Below are positions 10,001 through 20,180 of a stretch of DNA of 64,000 nucleotides, one piece after another. The translations under genes and the position numbers were made by a program. Origin of the DNA: Pseudo-nitzschia pungens. Its lineage: Eukaryota; Bacillariophyta; Bacillariophyceae; Bacillariales; Bacillariaceae. The stretch lies in the NCBI GenBank assembly GCA_037355855.1, contig CM074761.1, positions 6,343,346 through 6,407,345 on the forward strand, written 5' to 3'. A model generated the notes under the pieces. It saw only the letters and a list, made by a program, of their open reading frames with translations. It was not told the DNA's origin and searched no databases. Positions within the stretch are counted from its first letter, which is position 1; the number at the start of each line of letters is the position of its first letter.

Positions 10001-11626
10001 ATTATTCAAAATGGCAAAATTGTTGCTTGCTTCTCGCGCAAGCTCACTTCCACCCAACTCAAATATCCCACCATTGACAAGGAAATGCTCTGTATTGTGG
10101 AAGTCTTCAAAGAATATCGGCCAATTCTTTGGGGTGCAGTCATCATTGTGTACACTGATCATGAAAATCTCACACGCCAAAACCTCCAATCCTCCCGGAT
10201 TATGACCTGGCGCATGCTCCTTGAAGATTTCAGTCCTGTTTTCAAATACATCCAAGGCAAAGACAACATCCTGGCTGATGCCCTCTCGCGCCTTCCCCTT
10301 GAGGAGGAGCAGGGTTTGTCTTCTGGTTTGTCTTCTGAATCTCCAACCCCAACTTCAACCCCAACTGATCTCGTCAAAGATCCAAACCCTCAGCCAATCT
10401 CCAAGGTTGACACTTCCGATCTCTCCATTGCAGATCTCTTTATCAATTATCCTGCAGATCTTCCTGCATATCCTCTGCGTTTTGATGCTCTTGCCAAGGC
10501 CCAAGCAGCAGATTCAACCATTCAAAACACCAAGCATTATTCCACCAAAGATTTTGCTGGTACTGAACTCAAGGTTTACACCAAAAACAACCAAACCAAG
10601 ATTGTCCTTCCACAAGCGCTTGTCCAAGACACCATCAACTGGTACCATCATGTTCTTGGTCATGCAGGCGCTGAACGTTTGACTAGAACCATCTCCATGC
10701 TCATCTATTCTCCAGGGCTCAAGGACGCTGTTGCCAAATATTGCAAAACCTGTGATTCCTGTCAACGCCACAAGAACACTCACATTTCTTATGGCCATCT
10801 TGCAACTCGTGAAGAACTCTCCATCCCTTGGGAAACCATTGCCATTGACACCATTGGTCCCTGGAATGTCAATATCCCAAATATTGGTTGTGTTGAATTT
10901 AATGGTTTCACCATCATGGATATGTGCACTAACCTCCTTGAAATCAAACGTGCTCCACAGATGAATCCCTCAGGTAAAATGTCCATCTATGCATTAAACG
11001 ATGCATGGCTTTCTCGCTATCCAAAACCCAGCAGATGCATTTTTGATCAAGGTTCTGAATACCTCAATGTTGATTTTCAATCTCACCTTATTAACCTTGA
11101 TATCAAGCCTGTTCCAACCACAGTCAAAAATCCTCAAGCCAATGCTGTTTTGGAACGTGTGCATGATACTATGAAATCTGCCATGCGCACTGAACTTCAT
11201 GCTAATCCTCCTCAGGATTTGCAACAAGCTATTGACCTCATTGACAATGTTTTTGCCTCTGCTCAATTTGCTGTCAGATGCACTGTGCATAAAACATTTG
11301 GTGTTTCACCTGGAGCTATTGCCTTCCATCGTGATATGTTCCTTCCAATTCCTATCATCACTGATATCAAACTCCTCAGATCCAAACGCCAATCTGTTAT
11401 TGATCAGAATGCGCTCAGAGAAAACAAGCGTCGTAAACACCATGACTACAACATTGGTGATCAGATCATGATCTTCAACTACAAGACTGATGCGCTTGGT
11501 TCCAGAGCAATTGGCCCATTTACCATCACTCAAGTCCACACCAATGGTACTGTATCTTTCCTTCGCAATGAGCATATCATTGAACGGATTAATCTCAGAC
11601 GTATCAAGCCTTATTATTCCCCATGA
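7052..11626 (+). CDS. Ty3/gypsy Gag-Pol polyprotein
   Basis: 1524 aa in a single frame. Gag occupies about 1-400, with a very Asn-rich linker and a knuckle-like CPIHPGSNHTWGQC. The protease has DSGSTFELIS with Asp468. Reverse transcriptase spans about 670-880 with YIDD at 824-827. RNase H begins at YTDAS (Asp974). Integrase has an N-terminal His/Cys finger (HHVLGH...CKTCDSC) and Asp1266, Asp1332 and Glu1368, i.e. D-x65-D-x35-E. The C-terminus carries a GPF-type module (AIGPFTI) and no obvious chromodomain. The order PR-RT-RH-IN defines Ty3/gypsy. All catalytic residues are present with no stop or frameshift, so the element may be active. The ATG at 7052 is the first good start after the leader. 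Confidence 0.95.
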   Translation: MSSVTPLPFKFDFELDELEKAEYKRVITNENETETTKVKVTYITSTSTLLQTLHSIHEFSEARSSLSWTTGPRLYSKFPDILRDYSDKTWWNTNILGHTHTVPHFEQDLRAFIRFKFSNNDDVYRNHKRFLFQIKKTTSMSVSSFVSMVSYHNNVILPLLPGAPVAAADAIIPPEDFKDLIYDSMPSDWRDSYEDIHSPHDDTLTEIITRMERYCTKANRKNNNKNTNNNSNNSNKSSNRQTGKNRNNTNRRSGNNNNNNNNARRSNNNNSSQNSAANSNNRIKDTDPCPIHPGSNHTWGQCFKNIDNPNGKRRGPSTNNNNNNRSSADANAATGSANNSRPSSVTTPNNPPPGDGHVCTFISPPEDIWVDLFHVNAEIDEAYYHQDLQRFPIKPSTADDIPLAEVFNASADPYDPSIVLSPAPPNPNPEPFEPLISKPCPDLAPTTLTTCKSINDISGKFYFKTLFDSGSTFELISKKQIPSNIPIHVLESPIGLDTPNGKFKCVEYVVLTDIMFPELSYSRRVKSLTCFVVNNMYYDLIIGRATMKKLAIKMDFEASLVSWFDKDMPFHPRSYFTNQTLVQKIISNEPYSIAEAYIAQTTQSYVDSATKYEKTDLQELVSNQTHLSSDQQSQLLQILSKHHPLFEGLSHRELGIFPHKEFHIELQPGAKPYHIKQPYSIPIHQQDAVKTELLRQVKLGILERCYATEWGMPTFVVPKPDGSCRIISDFRELNKVTKKLHYPLPKIQDIFHRRRGFKYVTLIDVSMQFHTFKLDEPSTWLCVLVTPFGKFRLLRLPMGFLNSPSWAQGCMESLFVNLNDVEVYIDDIGIFSPDFNSHCKTVSIVLSILQANNFSVKPAKCHWFQQRAPWLGHIITTTGILPNPKKIEPILKLAFPATITDLRSFIGMINFYRAHWRKRAEILAPLTALSGKARGKLQQTPQLLAAFKAAKTMIAEEILLTYPDPNLPYDVYTDASDYQLGAVIIQNGKIVACFSRKLTSTQLKYPTIDKEMLCIVEVFKEYRPILWGAVIIVYTDHENLTRQNLQSSRIMTWRMLLEDFSPVFKYIQGKDNILADALSRLPLEEEQGLSSGLSSESPTPTSTPTDLVKDPNPQPISKVDTSDLSIADLFINYPADLPAYPLRFDALAKAQAADSTIQNTKHYSTKDFAGTELKVYTKNNQTKIVLPQALVQDTINWYHHVLGHAGAERLTRTISMLIYSPGLKDAVAKYCKTCDSCQRHKNTHISYGHLATREELSIPWETIAIDTIGPWNVNIPNIGCVEFNGFTIMDMCTNLLEIKRAPQMNPSGKMSIYALNDAWLSRYPKPSRCIFDQGSEYLNVDFQSHLINLDIKPVPTTVKNPQANAVLERVHDTMKSAMRTELHANPPQDLQQAIDLIDNVFASAQFAVRCTVHKTFGVSPGAIAFHRDMFLPIPIITDIKLLRSKRQSVIDQNALRENKRRKHHDYNIGDQIMIFNYKTDALGSRAIGPFTITQVHTNGTVSFLRNEHIIERINLRRIKPYYSP

Positions 11627-11678
11627 GATTCTTTCCAAGTTCAACAAGATCTTTTCCAACCTCAACCAGATCTATCTC

Positions 11679-11692
11679 GAGAAGAAAGATAA
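11679..11692 (+). promoter_or_regulatory. gypsy-1 polypurine tract
   Basis: GAGAAGAAAGATAA lies directly before the 3' LTR, the position expected of the plus-strand primer. Confidence 0.6.
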
Positions 11693-12057
11693 TGTCGTAT
11701 GTCTCAAGACTACGACACACAAGAAACAATCTATTTATGAATTAAGAAACAAACACTGTTTCTATCAACTTCAAGGTTCTCTATGACTGATGTCCCCGAC
11801 TCAGGTTCTTATGACCTTTTTATATATATATGACCTTTTTATATATATGGCAATATATATTGCAATATATATATTGCAAAGCTTCTCTATGTCTGTTTGC
11901 TCTTTATCAAGATAAACAACACGACGTTGTACGAGAGAACATTCATTTTTATCTTAGTTTCCAAAATCATAACTCTTATCATAATTTCTTATTTTACAAG
12001 ATTATCAATCACTTTATTTTTATATTCGGTCGACCTCTGGTTTCCAGAGATATGACA
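11693..12057 (+). repeat. gypsy-1 3' LTR
   Basis: 365 bp, reading the same as 6166-6530; followed by the ATTTC target duplication at 12058-12062. Confidence 0.93.
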
Positions 12058-12062
12058 ATTTC

Positions 12063-12701
12063 AGATTCAAGATTGACGATAGAAGAACAAATTTTAATTA
12101 TGAATTTTAATCTTAGTGTCATCTGTCATCTTGCTTCTGTCACAGATGTAAGATTGCGTAGACTGGTACCCATACCGGTACTACTTTTTTGTAGCGAACA
12201 TCTTCTATTGATTAAGTTACTGTACAAAATACGAAAATACGTTCGTTCTTGTGAAGGTTCTAAGATTACCGTAATTACCTAATTGGACCTCGGGGGGGTA
12301 GTGGAGTTGTATTCGTATACCGCCATCACGGTCTCTATTTTTTTAGAACCGTACTACGGTAACCTTAACCATACGAAGTATTTTTTTTGTTGAATAACTT
12401 TGCAGTAAGATTACCTCTAGTAGAGTACATTCTAAAAGTACCTTACTACGACAGTACAAGAAGTACCGTATTGGGGTGTGACCAATAGCAGCAGTAGTAC
12501 TACTAGTACTACCTGTAGTATCATGTAGTACTAGTACTAAATCAGGGCCCAGCATCCTGTCTTGCGTTGATATTCCTGCTCGTCGGCACTTTCAATTCGT
12601 AGGAATTAATCGTACGTGTACTGAAATACGTAGTAGTGGATAGCAATAACAACAATGGCACATAGAGTGCTGGCAAATCTTAAGTCTACAGAAGATACTG
12701 T
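12063..12701. other. Spacer between gypsy-1 and the acyltransferase fragment
   Basis: AT-rich with GTAC and CTAGTA clusters near 12160-12560. No coding frame with convincing composition; the missing N-terminal exons of the acyltransferase are not found here. Confidence 0.5.
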
Positions 12702-13467
12702 TTGAATGCCATTACATACACTCAGATACTTCAGGATCATACTCCCCTAGAGGTACACTGGGATCGATCGAAAGTGGAGGGCAGGGCCGGGAAATTCTGT
12801 CACACCTTTCTGGAATTTCCTCTCATCGACGAGGAGGGCTACGTCTCGGACCGGGAGAGCCTCTTTCGGTTGCTGCGGTCCTTTGCCGGTGACAAGAATG
12901 GCAATGGCACTGGCACCGGCACTGGCAACGGAAACAGCCACGGAAACACCAACGGCAACGGCAACACCAATGGCGGTGGAACCGGAACGGCGACGCGAAC
13001 CGCGGCGACCAGGATGTCGGCGCCGGTCCACTTTGTCCTCTTTCCGGAGGGCTGGTCCCTCTACAACGGCGAGAGCCGGGCCCGGGTCCTGGCCCGGAGC
13101 AACGATTTCGCCAAGCGGGAGGGCCGGCCCCAGCTCAGGCACCTGCTGCTGCCCCGGACCACCGGCTTCAACGCCAGCATCAGCAGCCTCCGGGAATCCA
13201 GCCCCGTCATCTACGACATCACGGTCGCCTACAGCGGCTACAGGGGCCGCGTCCCGCCCGTGCAGGACAACCTCTCCCTGGTCTCGCTGTGGCAGACGCT
13301 CCGCCGGAGGTGCCCGGCCGAGGTCCACTTCCGCATCAAGCGGTACAGCATGGAGGAGGTCCTGCGGGACGCCTCGTGGCTGGACAAAAAGTGGGCCGAG
13401 AAGGACCGGATGCTCCAGTACTTTTCGCGGCACGACTCCTTTCCGACCGACAGCCGGGGCTTTTGCA
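12702..13467 (+). pseudogene. Lysophospholipid acyltransferase (LPAAT/LCLAT1-like), left half, interrupted by 26-kb transposon nest
   Basis: A GC-rich open frame. It contains VLFPEGWSLYNGESR, matching the FPEG motif (block III) of PlsC-type acyltransferases, then LLPRTTGF, VIYDITVAY, VHFRIKRY and WLDKKWAEKD, which follow the order of animal LCLAT1/AGPAT5-type and plant LPAT2-type enzymes that acylate lysophospholipids in the ER. A Gly/Asn/Thr-rich insert lies before the FPEG block. The catalytic NHx4D block expected further upstream is absent, so the N-terminus is missing or lies in exons not found. The frame runs into a transposon end at 13468 after GFC. Removing 13468-39459 joins it in frame to 39460-39845. 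The upstream boundary is uncertain; 12702 is only the limit of the open frame. Confidence 0.8.
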
Positions 13468-13491
13468 CGTCCGAAAACTGTTTCGCGACCC
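13468..13491 (-). repeat. Family-1 terminal inverted repeat (3' side)
   Basis: Starts CGTCCGAAAACTGTTTCGCG. The neighbouring stretch to about 13540 has GTCGCGA repeats. 13540-14083 is an AT-rich tail with long T and C runs and no gene; the same tail is found at 37473-38088. Confidence 0.85.
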
Positions 13492-14083
13492 CTCCCAAGA
13501 ATTTATTTAGGGGGGTCGCGATTTATTCCTGGCTCATTTTGACGTAGCTCGATTCCTAGCTCTCTCGCGATTCGCAACCCCAATCGCGACCCAGTAACTA
13601 CCTCAATTACGAAAATTACGAAAAAAAAAAATAAAATTCATACTCGACCCGATTTTTTTTTAAGACTCAATTTTTTTTCTTCAGTCACTTAATCAAATTA
13701 ATCAACATTTAAAAAAAAAATATTTGTTTTCTCAAAATAATCCCCCCCCTTCCCCCAATTTTTTTTCAATCTGACTCATTATTACCGACCCTACCAACAT
13801 TATATATTATGAGACTGTTGCAGAAATTCACTCTCAAAAATTGATTTCTCATCCCGACACAAAGTATTTCCCATCACACCCCTCAAGAAATTCATCAGGA
13901 AAATCACAATTATTACCCGAATTACAGGAATCGCGACCCCCATGAAAAAAATTCTGAAACACTATGATGCAAAATATAAGTCTTTCTTTTGATAAATATT
14001 GATACTACTCCAATAATTGTTTATTCTCTGTTCAGTTTTCTCACACACTCACACACAAATTTTGGTTCGATCTCGAACAATTT

Positions 14084-15342
14084 TTAAAGACTGGCCAACG
14101 CGATATCGTTACTGCCAGTAAAGTCCTCCTCATCTTCATTTACATCTAGCAAAGCTTGTAGCTCCGGACTAATGTATTCAGTAACTTCTTCCTCCTGCAC
14201 CCAGTCCTCATCGTACGGACTGTTGTTGTTGTCATTGTTTTCACTCTTGCGACGGAGCCTCTCTCTCAATCTTTCCTCACACTCTCTACCCGTTCTCGGA
14301 TCTTTCCTCAGCACATCAATCTCCCTGCACAAGTTATTGAACAGTGCTAGACCTTCCTTCGACCATGATTGTTCCTCTCCACTGTATTGGTCACAAAATT
14401 TCTTTTTCTTCCTCCTTCTCACAATCCTGCCACCACCGTTCCTTTTTTGCTCAACATGATTCACCCAAACATCATACTCATTATGAATCATCATCAATGC
14501 AAATGCTTCATCGCTTTCTGTGAATATTTCACTCAGCAAACATGTCGTCTTTTTGCATCTGTAGCCCCTCTCTATTGGAGAGATGCTTGATAGAATCCGA
14601 GTCACAAAATAATAAAAATCATCATTTTCACTGTTGTTGTCATACCTTCTGTACTCTGGGTTCAGTCCCAGCCTCTTTCTACTAGTCCCATTACTACTAA
14701 TACTCTCCCGCATCACAATCTCCACTTTACCTGGAAAGGAATCTGGCACAATGCCTTCGCGATCGAGTGTGTCCTCTAGTAGGATTACACGGCAGCAGTA
14801 GAAAGTGTTAGAGTAGCAGGGGAGGATATACCATCAATCTCAACCAAGCAGTAATAGCAACCAATTTATTCACTAAGTAAGCACGTACCGAGATAGTGTT
14901 TTCTAGCCAAAGTCTGAGCATTGTGCCGCAGCGTGGAAAGACCTTGGTACACCAACCTTCTGTTAAACCCATAAAAAATTTCAAATGAAATACCATGGGG
15001 TGGAACGACAGCTCGGGACGCAATCCCTTTCTTCAAAATTGATTTCACCTTACTCTCATCCACAATAAACTTCATGCCACGAAACCAACTATTTCTTATG
15101 TGCCGTGTCAACTGTGCTTCCAAACCCGCGTCTTTTTGATGTTTCTTAAGTTTATCCGATTGCGCCTTAGTTATCTCTAATTTTGCTTCACTTACGGTTC
15201 GTACCATCTGTGGCTTTGGCTTCTTCCCTGTTGTAGTTGCCTCCAGCGTGGGTTCTTCTTTTTTTGTATCCTTCTGCAGTGTTGTCACATCCCTCTCTAA
15301 AGAAGCTACTTTCTGCTGGCTCTCTTTTAGCTGTTGTAGCAA
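14084..15342 (-). CDS. Transposon accessory protein, two exons (family-1, outer copy; 5' end unclear)
   Basis: Exon 1 ends at 14889 (...RKHYL), an intron occupies 14888-14776 (GTACGT...CTAG), and exon 2 runs 14775-14084; the splice joins in frame. Exon 1 holds a coiled-coil stretch (LKESQQKVASLERDVTTLQKD) and a basic region. Exon 2 carries the most recognisable block, FYYFVTRILSSISPIERGYRCKK...ESDEAFALMMIHNEYDVW, followed by an acidic tail. It matches the accessory gene of element G (34301-36023) in order and intron position. The function is unknown; by analogy with TnpA of CACTA elements it may bind transposon ends. No start codon is visible in frame above 15342, and the sequence that precedes the matching stretch in the nested copy (20181) is absent here, so this copy may lack its 5' end. 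Confidence 0.65.
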
Positions 15343-15664
15343 TGCTTTGTATGTGGGTCTTGGTGTTATTTTGGTACCGGTCGTAATAGGTCTTGGTGTT
15401 GCTTTGGACGAAGCAAATGCTGCAGTTGAAGCAGCTGAAGCTGGAGCAAATGATCCTCCTGGGAATGCGGATGGGGATGACGAAGAGGATGATGCGGATG
15501 GGGATGATGCGGATGGGGATGACGAAGAGGATGATAATTCAGGTTCGGGTTCAGAAGTTTCTTATGTTCATCCAAATTTAATTGACTACGGTTCGGCTTC
15601 ACTACCATCAGAATCAGAAACGGAGGCAGAGGATGTTTCAGAGTTTTGGCAGAATGACTGATTC

Positions 15665-16430
15665 GAATAGAGGATCGAAGGGACGACAACGAAGATGATG
15701 AAAGCGAGGAGCAACGTCGACGATTTCAATGACGACGAAGACAATCGAATCGAAGAGCGACAATGATTTCAAGGACGAAGAGGAAGGCTATAGGAGCGAA
15801 GAGCAACGACGATTTTAGGAAGGACGACGAAGAGAAAGGCTATCGTAGCGAAGAGCAACGACGATTTTAGGAAGGACGACGAAGACAATCGAAGCGAAGA
15901 GCAACGACGACTTTAGGGAGGACGACGAAGAGAAAGGCTAGACGAAGAGGAAGGGCATCGGAGCGAAAAGCAACGACGATTTCTAGGACGACGAAGACAA
16001 TCGAAGCGAAACGCCACGACGATTTTAGGAAGGACGACGAAGAGAAAGGCTATCAGAGCGAAAAGCAAGGACGATTTTAGGAAGGACGACGAAGACAATC
16101 GAAGCGAAGAGCAACGACGGTTTCAGAGAGGACGACGAAGAGAAAGGCTAGACGAAGAGGAAGGCCATCGGAGCGAAAAGCAACGACGATTTCTAGGACG
16201 ACGAAGACAATCGAATCGAAGAGCGACGACGATTTCAAGGACAGAGAGGAAGGCTATCAGAGCGAAGAGCAACGACGATTTTAGGAAGGACGACGAAGCG
16301 AAAGGCTATCGTAGCGAAGAGCAACGACGATTTCAATGACGACGAAGACAATCGAAGCGAAGAGCAACGACGAGTTTAATGACGACGAAGACAATCCATT
16401 TCAATCACGACGGAAGCAAATGATACAAAG
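15665..16430. repeat. Minisatellite between transposase and accessory gene
   Basis: Tandem units of roughly 50-65 bp containing GCGAAGAGCAACGACGATTT and AGGAAGGACGACGAAGA, with sequence drift. The complement of the same array lies at 19230-19795 in the inverted copy, so it is an integral part of family 1. Confidence 0.8.
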
Positions 16431-16469
16431 ATTTTATATTGTTTAGTTACCTGCCTAGTGTAGAATGGT

Positions 16470-18692
16470 TCATTCAGCAATGCCGGTGTTGTCTGATTCC
16501 TCTCGTTGTACAGGACAAGCGGAGTAGAGGCTCTCGTAGGTAGTATATGTCATAGAATTATTTCTCTTTTCAAAGAATGCGAGCCATTGCAATCGATTGT
16601 GAACAACCAACCACCAACCATTGTTTACTGGTTCCGCATTCTCGTCCAGTTCAGGAACAACTGCCAGTTCGGAAAGAATAGTGTCAGTGTTAAATAAATA
16701 TAAAGTATTGTCAAGATAGCCACTTTTTACAAAGTGAGATGATGTAGACCTTGGATCTTCTCTAAACTTTCTGACAACCGCGTAGATGCCATCTGAATCG
16801 ACATTGTATCCATTCACAGCCGATGTGGGTTGTTTCAAATCTTTCACGTGCAGAAAACACAGCATTTGACAGGGGATTTCAGTGTTGTCATCAACTGCAA
16901 ACATTGCCCAGTCAAACCATACACTGTTAACTTGGCCTGAATCAGACCTGTATGAGGGGTGACATCGGAACAGGTAGTTGACATGATTCACAGAATCCCA
17001 TCTGTTGTGTTCGGTGAACCCAAATATGCTGGATGTGTCATTGAGCAAAGGAAGGACGGAGTCACAAACAAAATCTAGCACAATTGATGAATGAAATGGT
17101 TTGTTGTAGTTTCGTCTTAAGTCCCATTTCATTGAACCTCTAGTTCCGTCAAGAAAAATGGTGAAACGGGACCCAGACTGTGTAGGACGAGGGGAAATGA
17201 CTTTAGGATCACCACCCACTTTCTTCAACTTGTAATGAGAGGTTGCGAGTCGAAGGAGAGATGCTTCTTCTTTCCGACGGGTCGTCTGATGGACTAAGGT
17301 TGCGGCATTTTGTTGAGTATTTTTGGATGGTGCTTTTATTTCTGTCTTGTGGTGACTTTCACTGTATGCAGAATCGAAACCTAATGTTGGACCCCACAGA
17401 CTGATGTACTTTGGAATGTGAAAGTAGAGGTGATTTTTGATCAGTTTTGTTCCCATTCCCTTCCTAAGGCAGGTGCCATTGATAGAGTTGAGGAAATGAA
17501 TAATGGTTTTGGGAAGATTTTTGATGCACTTTGTGGTAGGCCGGCCGTGTTTGAGAAATTCTTCCATTGAGATGATTTGTTCGATGACATCAATGTGTTT
17601 CTTCACAAATGAGGGGTCGCTCAAAACTGCATTGCCGGATTCAGAAACCAATGTTAGAAGAATCGAAATCAGCATACCACTGTAATCGTGCCCCTCTTTT
17701 TTAGTGACAGATAGAAGATTGGAGCTGAATTTAGTTCTGGGAAAGTCACGATCCGACTGCCTTGAGAGTAGGGCTCCATATTTTTGAGAGACATGCCCAA
17801 TTGTATTTACTGTGGAAACACCGGTCTTTAGGTGATCAGCATACGGGCAAGGTATTGAACCCTTCATCAGTTGCTCCAGGGATTCTACCTCTCGTTTGGC
17901 ACACCCCAGCTGGTGCATGTGGAGGCATTCACCGGGCGTGGCTAGGTGGATGTTGTTTACATTGGTACCAAAGTTGAGACTGTGGAATGCATTTCTGATT
18001 TGGTGGTGAGAAATATTGTTGAAATATTCCTTGGTGGTGGTGGCATCTGAGTCTGGAAATGTATGAAAATCTGATGGGGCCCAAAGAGAGGCTGTTTGTT
18101 GTGCTGATGGAATATTTATGTCGTTGGTGGAACAGTTACAGTGTCGGCAAAGCTTTTGTACACCACCCGACCGTGATCCATATTTGCCACATAATTTATC
18201 ATGCAGTTCTGTGTCACCGATGACATAGGCTATTGCAAATTTCATTTTGACTTGCCACAATTGGCCGGCATAAGGGAGAAAATCCCATTGGATGCCTTCA
18301 TGGGTGGACTCACATGCTTCTTTGAAAGATCGGAGCGCCACTTCTAGGGCATTATGGAGGTTTTGGATTGATTCTTTTGGAGATGGTTTTCTTGAATGGT
18401 GAATGCTCTCCAAATCAGAGTCAGGATGAAAATAGATTGTTGTCCATGCTTCCGGCCTTTTCCTGGTTTCGATGTTGAATATGCCTAGGGTCATGTTGAG
18501 TGGAGTCAGTGATAGTCTTCGGTGCGCATCCAAGCTAATTCCATCCATGTAAAAAATGATGGGAACAAGGATTTCAGAATTTTCTTCTATGCAAAGGGAT
18601 CTCCAGGAATCCGACCACCATGATCCGTGATGCAACTCTGTGATGGGACAGGAATCAGTTCGAACCGGGAAATGCTCTGGTGACAAGGGGGT
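16470..18692 (-). pseudogene. Family-1 transposase, C-terminal half (separated from its N-terminal half)
   Basis: An open frame of about 740 codons beginning inside the protein at NTPLSPEHFPVRTDSC and ending in ...NTGIAE. It includes the presumed DDE core: FYMDGISLDAHRRLSLTPLN (first Asp), VIGDTELHDKLCGKYGSR with CRHCNC (second Asp and a Cys pair), and ATPGECLHMHQLG (Glu). The C-terminal domain has FRCHPSYRSDSGQVNSVWFDW. The N-terminal half of the same gene is at 38098-39046; the nested copy sits between them. A single substitution relative to the other copies (DAHRR for DAHGR) is visible. It cannot make a full protein as arranged. Confidence 0.8.
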
Positions 18693-18700
18693 GTTTTTTT

Positions 18701-19201
18701 TTCCGATGTCACCCCTCATACAGGTCTGATTCAGGCCAAGTTAACAGTGTATGGTTTGACTGGGCAATGTTTGCAGTTGATGACAACACTGAAATCCCCT
18801 GTCAAATGCTGTGTTTTCTGCACGTGAAAGATTTGAAACAACCCACATCGGCTGTGAATGGATACAATGTCGATTCAGATGGCATCTACGCTGTTGTCAG
18901 AAAGTTTAGAGAAGATCCAAGGTCAACATCATCTCACTTTGTAAAAAGTGGCTATCTTGACAATACTTTATATTTATTCAACACTGACACTATTCTTTCG
19001 GAACTGGCAGTTGTTCCTGAACTGGACGAGAATGCGGAACCAGTAAACAATGGTCGGTGGTTCGTTGTTCACAATCGATTGCAATGGCTCGAATTCTTTG
19101 AAAAGAGGAATAATTCTATGACCTATACTACCTACGAGAGCCTCTACTCCGCTTGCCCTGTACAACGAGAGGAATCAGACAGCACCGGCATTGCTGAATG
19201 A
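18701..19201 (+). pseudogene. Family-1 transposase C-terminal fragment
   Basis: About 165 codons, from FRCHPSYRSDSGQV to ...STGIAE, nearly identical to the end of the minus-strand copy at 16470-16990. The DDE core is absent. The two copies are head to head. Confidence 0.85.
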
Positions 19202-19229
19202 ACCATTCTACACTAGGCAGGTAACTAAA

Positions 19230-19795
19230 CAATAAAAAATCTTTGTATCATTTGCTTCCGGCGTGATTGAAATGGATTGTCTTCGTCGTCATTAAACTCG
19301 TCGTTGCTCTTCGCTTCGATTATCTTCGTCGTCATTAAAATCGTCGTTGCTCTTTGCTCCGATAGCCTTTCTCTTCGTCGTCCTTCCTAAAATCGTCGTT
19401 AATCGTCGTTCTTCCTTAAATCATCGTTGCTGTTCGCTCCGATCGACCTCATCGTCGCTCTTTGTTCCGATAGCCTTCCTCTTCGTCGTCCTACCTGAAA
19501 CCGTCGTCCTACCTGAAACCGTGGTCCCACCTGAAACCGTCGTCCCACCTGAAACCGTCGTCCTCCCTAAAATCGTCGTTCCAATCATCTGCGTCGTCTT
19601 CCCTGAAATCGTCGTTGCTGTTCGCTTCGATCGTATTCGTCCTCCTTAACATCGTCGTTGCTCTTCGTCGTCCTCCCCGAAATCGTCGTTGCTCTTCGCT
19701 CCGATAGCCTTCCGCTTCGTCGTCCTCCCTAAAATCGTCATTCCTCTTCGTCGTCCTCCCCGAAATCGTCGTTCTCCCCGAAATCGTCGTTGCTG
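19230..19795. repeat. Family-1 minisatellite, inverted copy
   Basis: Units such as AAATCGTCGTTGCTCTTCG and CGATAGCCTTCCTCTTCG, the complement of the array at 15665-16430. 19796-20180 is unremarkable AT-rich DNA leading to the accessory gene. Confidence 0.8.
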
Positions 19796-20180
19796 TTGGT
19801 ACTACTGTACGTACGCGTAGTAGTTGAACTTCTGCTACTGCTGGTATACTTATGTAGTAGTACTAGTACTAGTAATTTTTACCTACTGTCCCGCAGGGAA
19901 TAGTAGAGCCAAAAATACAATCAATAGTGAATACCGTATGGGTACAGTAGAGAATGAACAGAGATGTGCACAGGTGGATAGAAAAAAATTATGGCGCGGG
20001 TGGGAATCCTCTTAAACATTTGGCCACGTCACCTACAATTTCCATAGTGGAGTGTATGACATTACAAGTTGCGGGGATGGTGAAAGGAAAATGATTAACA
20101 GGTATTTTGTTAGTAGTGAAAAAACTGTGTTCACAATTTTATGGCTTCACATATTTTTTTTACTTCCGACGCCCGAAAAA

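Larger units (their letters stand above)
6166..12057 (+). mobile_element. Intact Ty3/gypsy LTR retrotransposon (gypsy-1)
   Basis: A 5.9-kb element bounded by two 365-bp LTRs starting TGTCGTATG and ending ATATGACA. It is flanked by ATTTC at 6161-6165 and 12058-12062. One uninterrupted gag-pol frame lies inside. I could find no difference between the LTRs by eye, which points to a very recent insertion. A second copy of the family enters at 63002. Confidence 0.95.

Noticed and set aside
12747..13542. Long frames in other phases of the GC-rich acyltransferase fragment
   Set aside because: Pro/Ala/Arg/Ser-rich shadows produced by high GC; only the phase with FPEG, PRTTGF and KRY blocks has family motifs.
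15248..15661. Plus-strand acidic frame (DDEEDDADGDDADGDD ... SEFWQND) opposite the accessory gene
   Set aside because: Its first half is the antisense of exon 1 of the accessory gene; the acidic end may be a real fragment of something, but nothing supports it as a gene.
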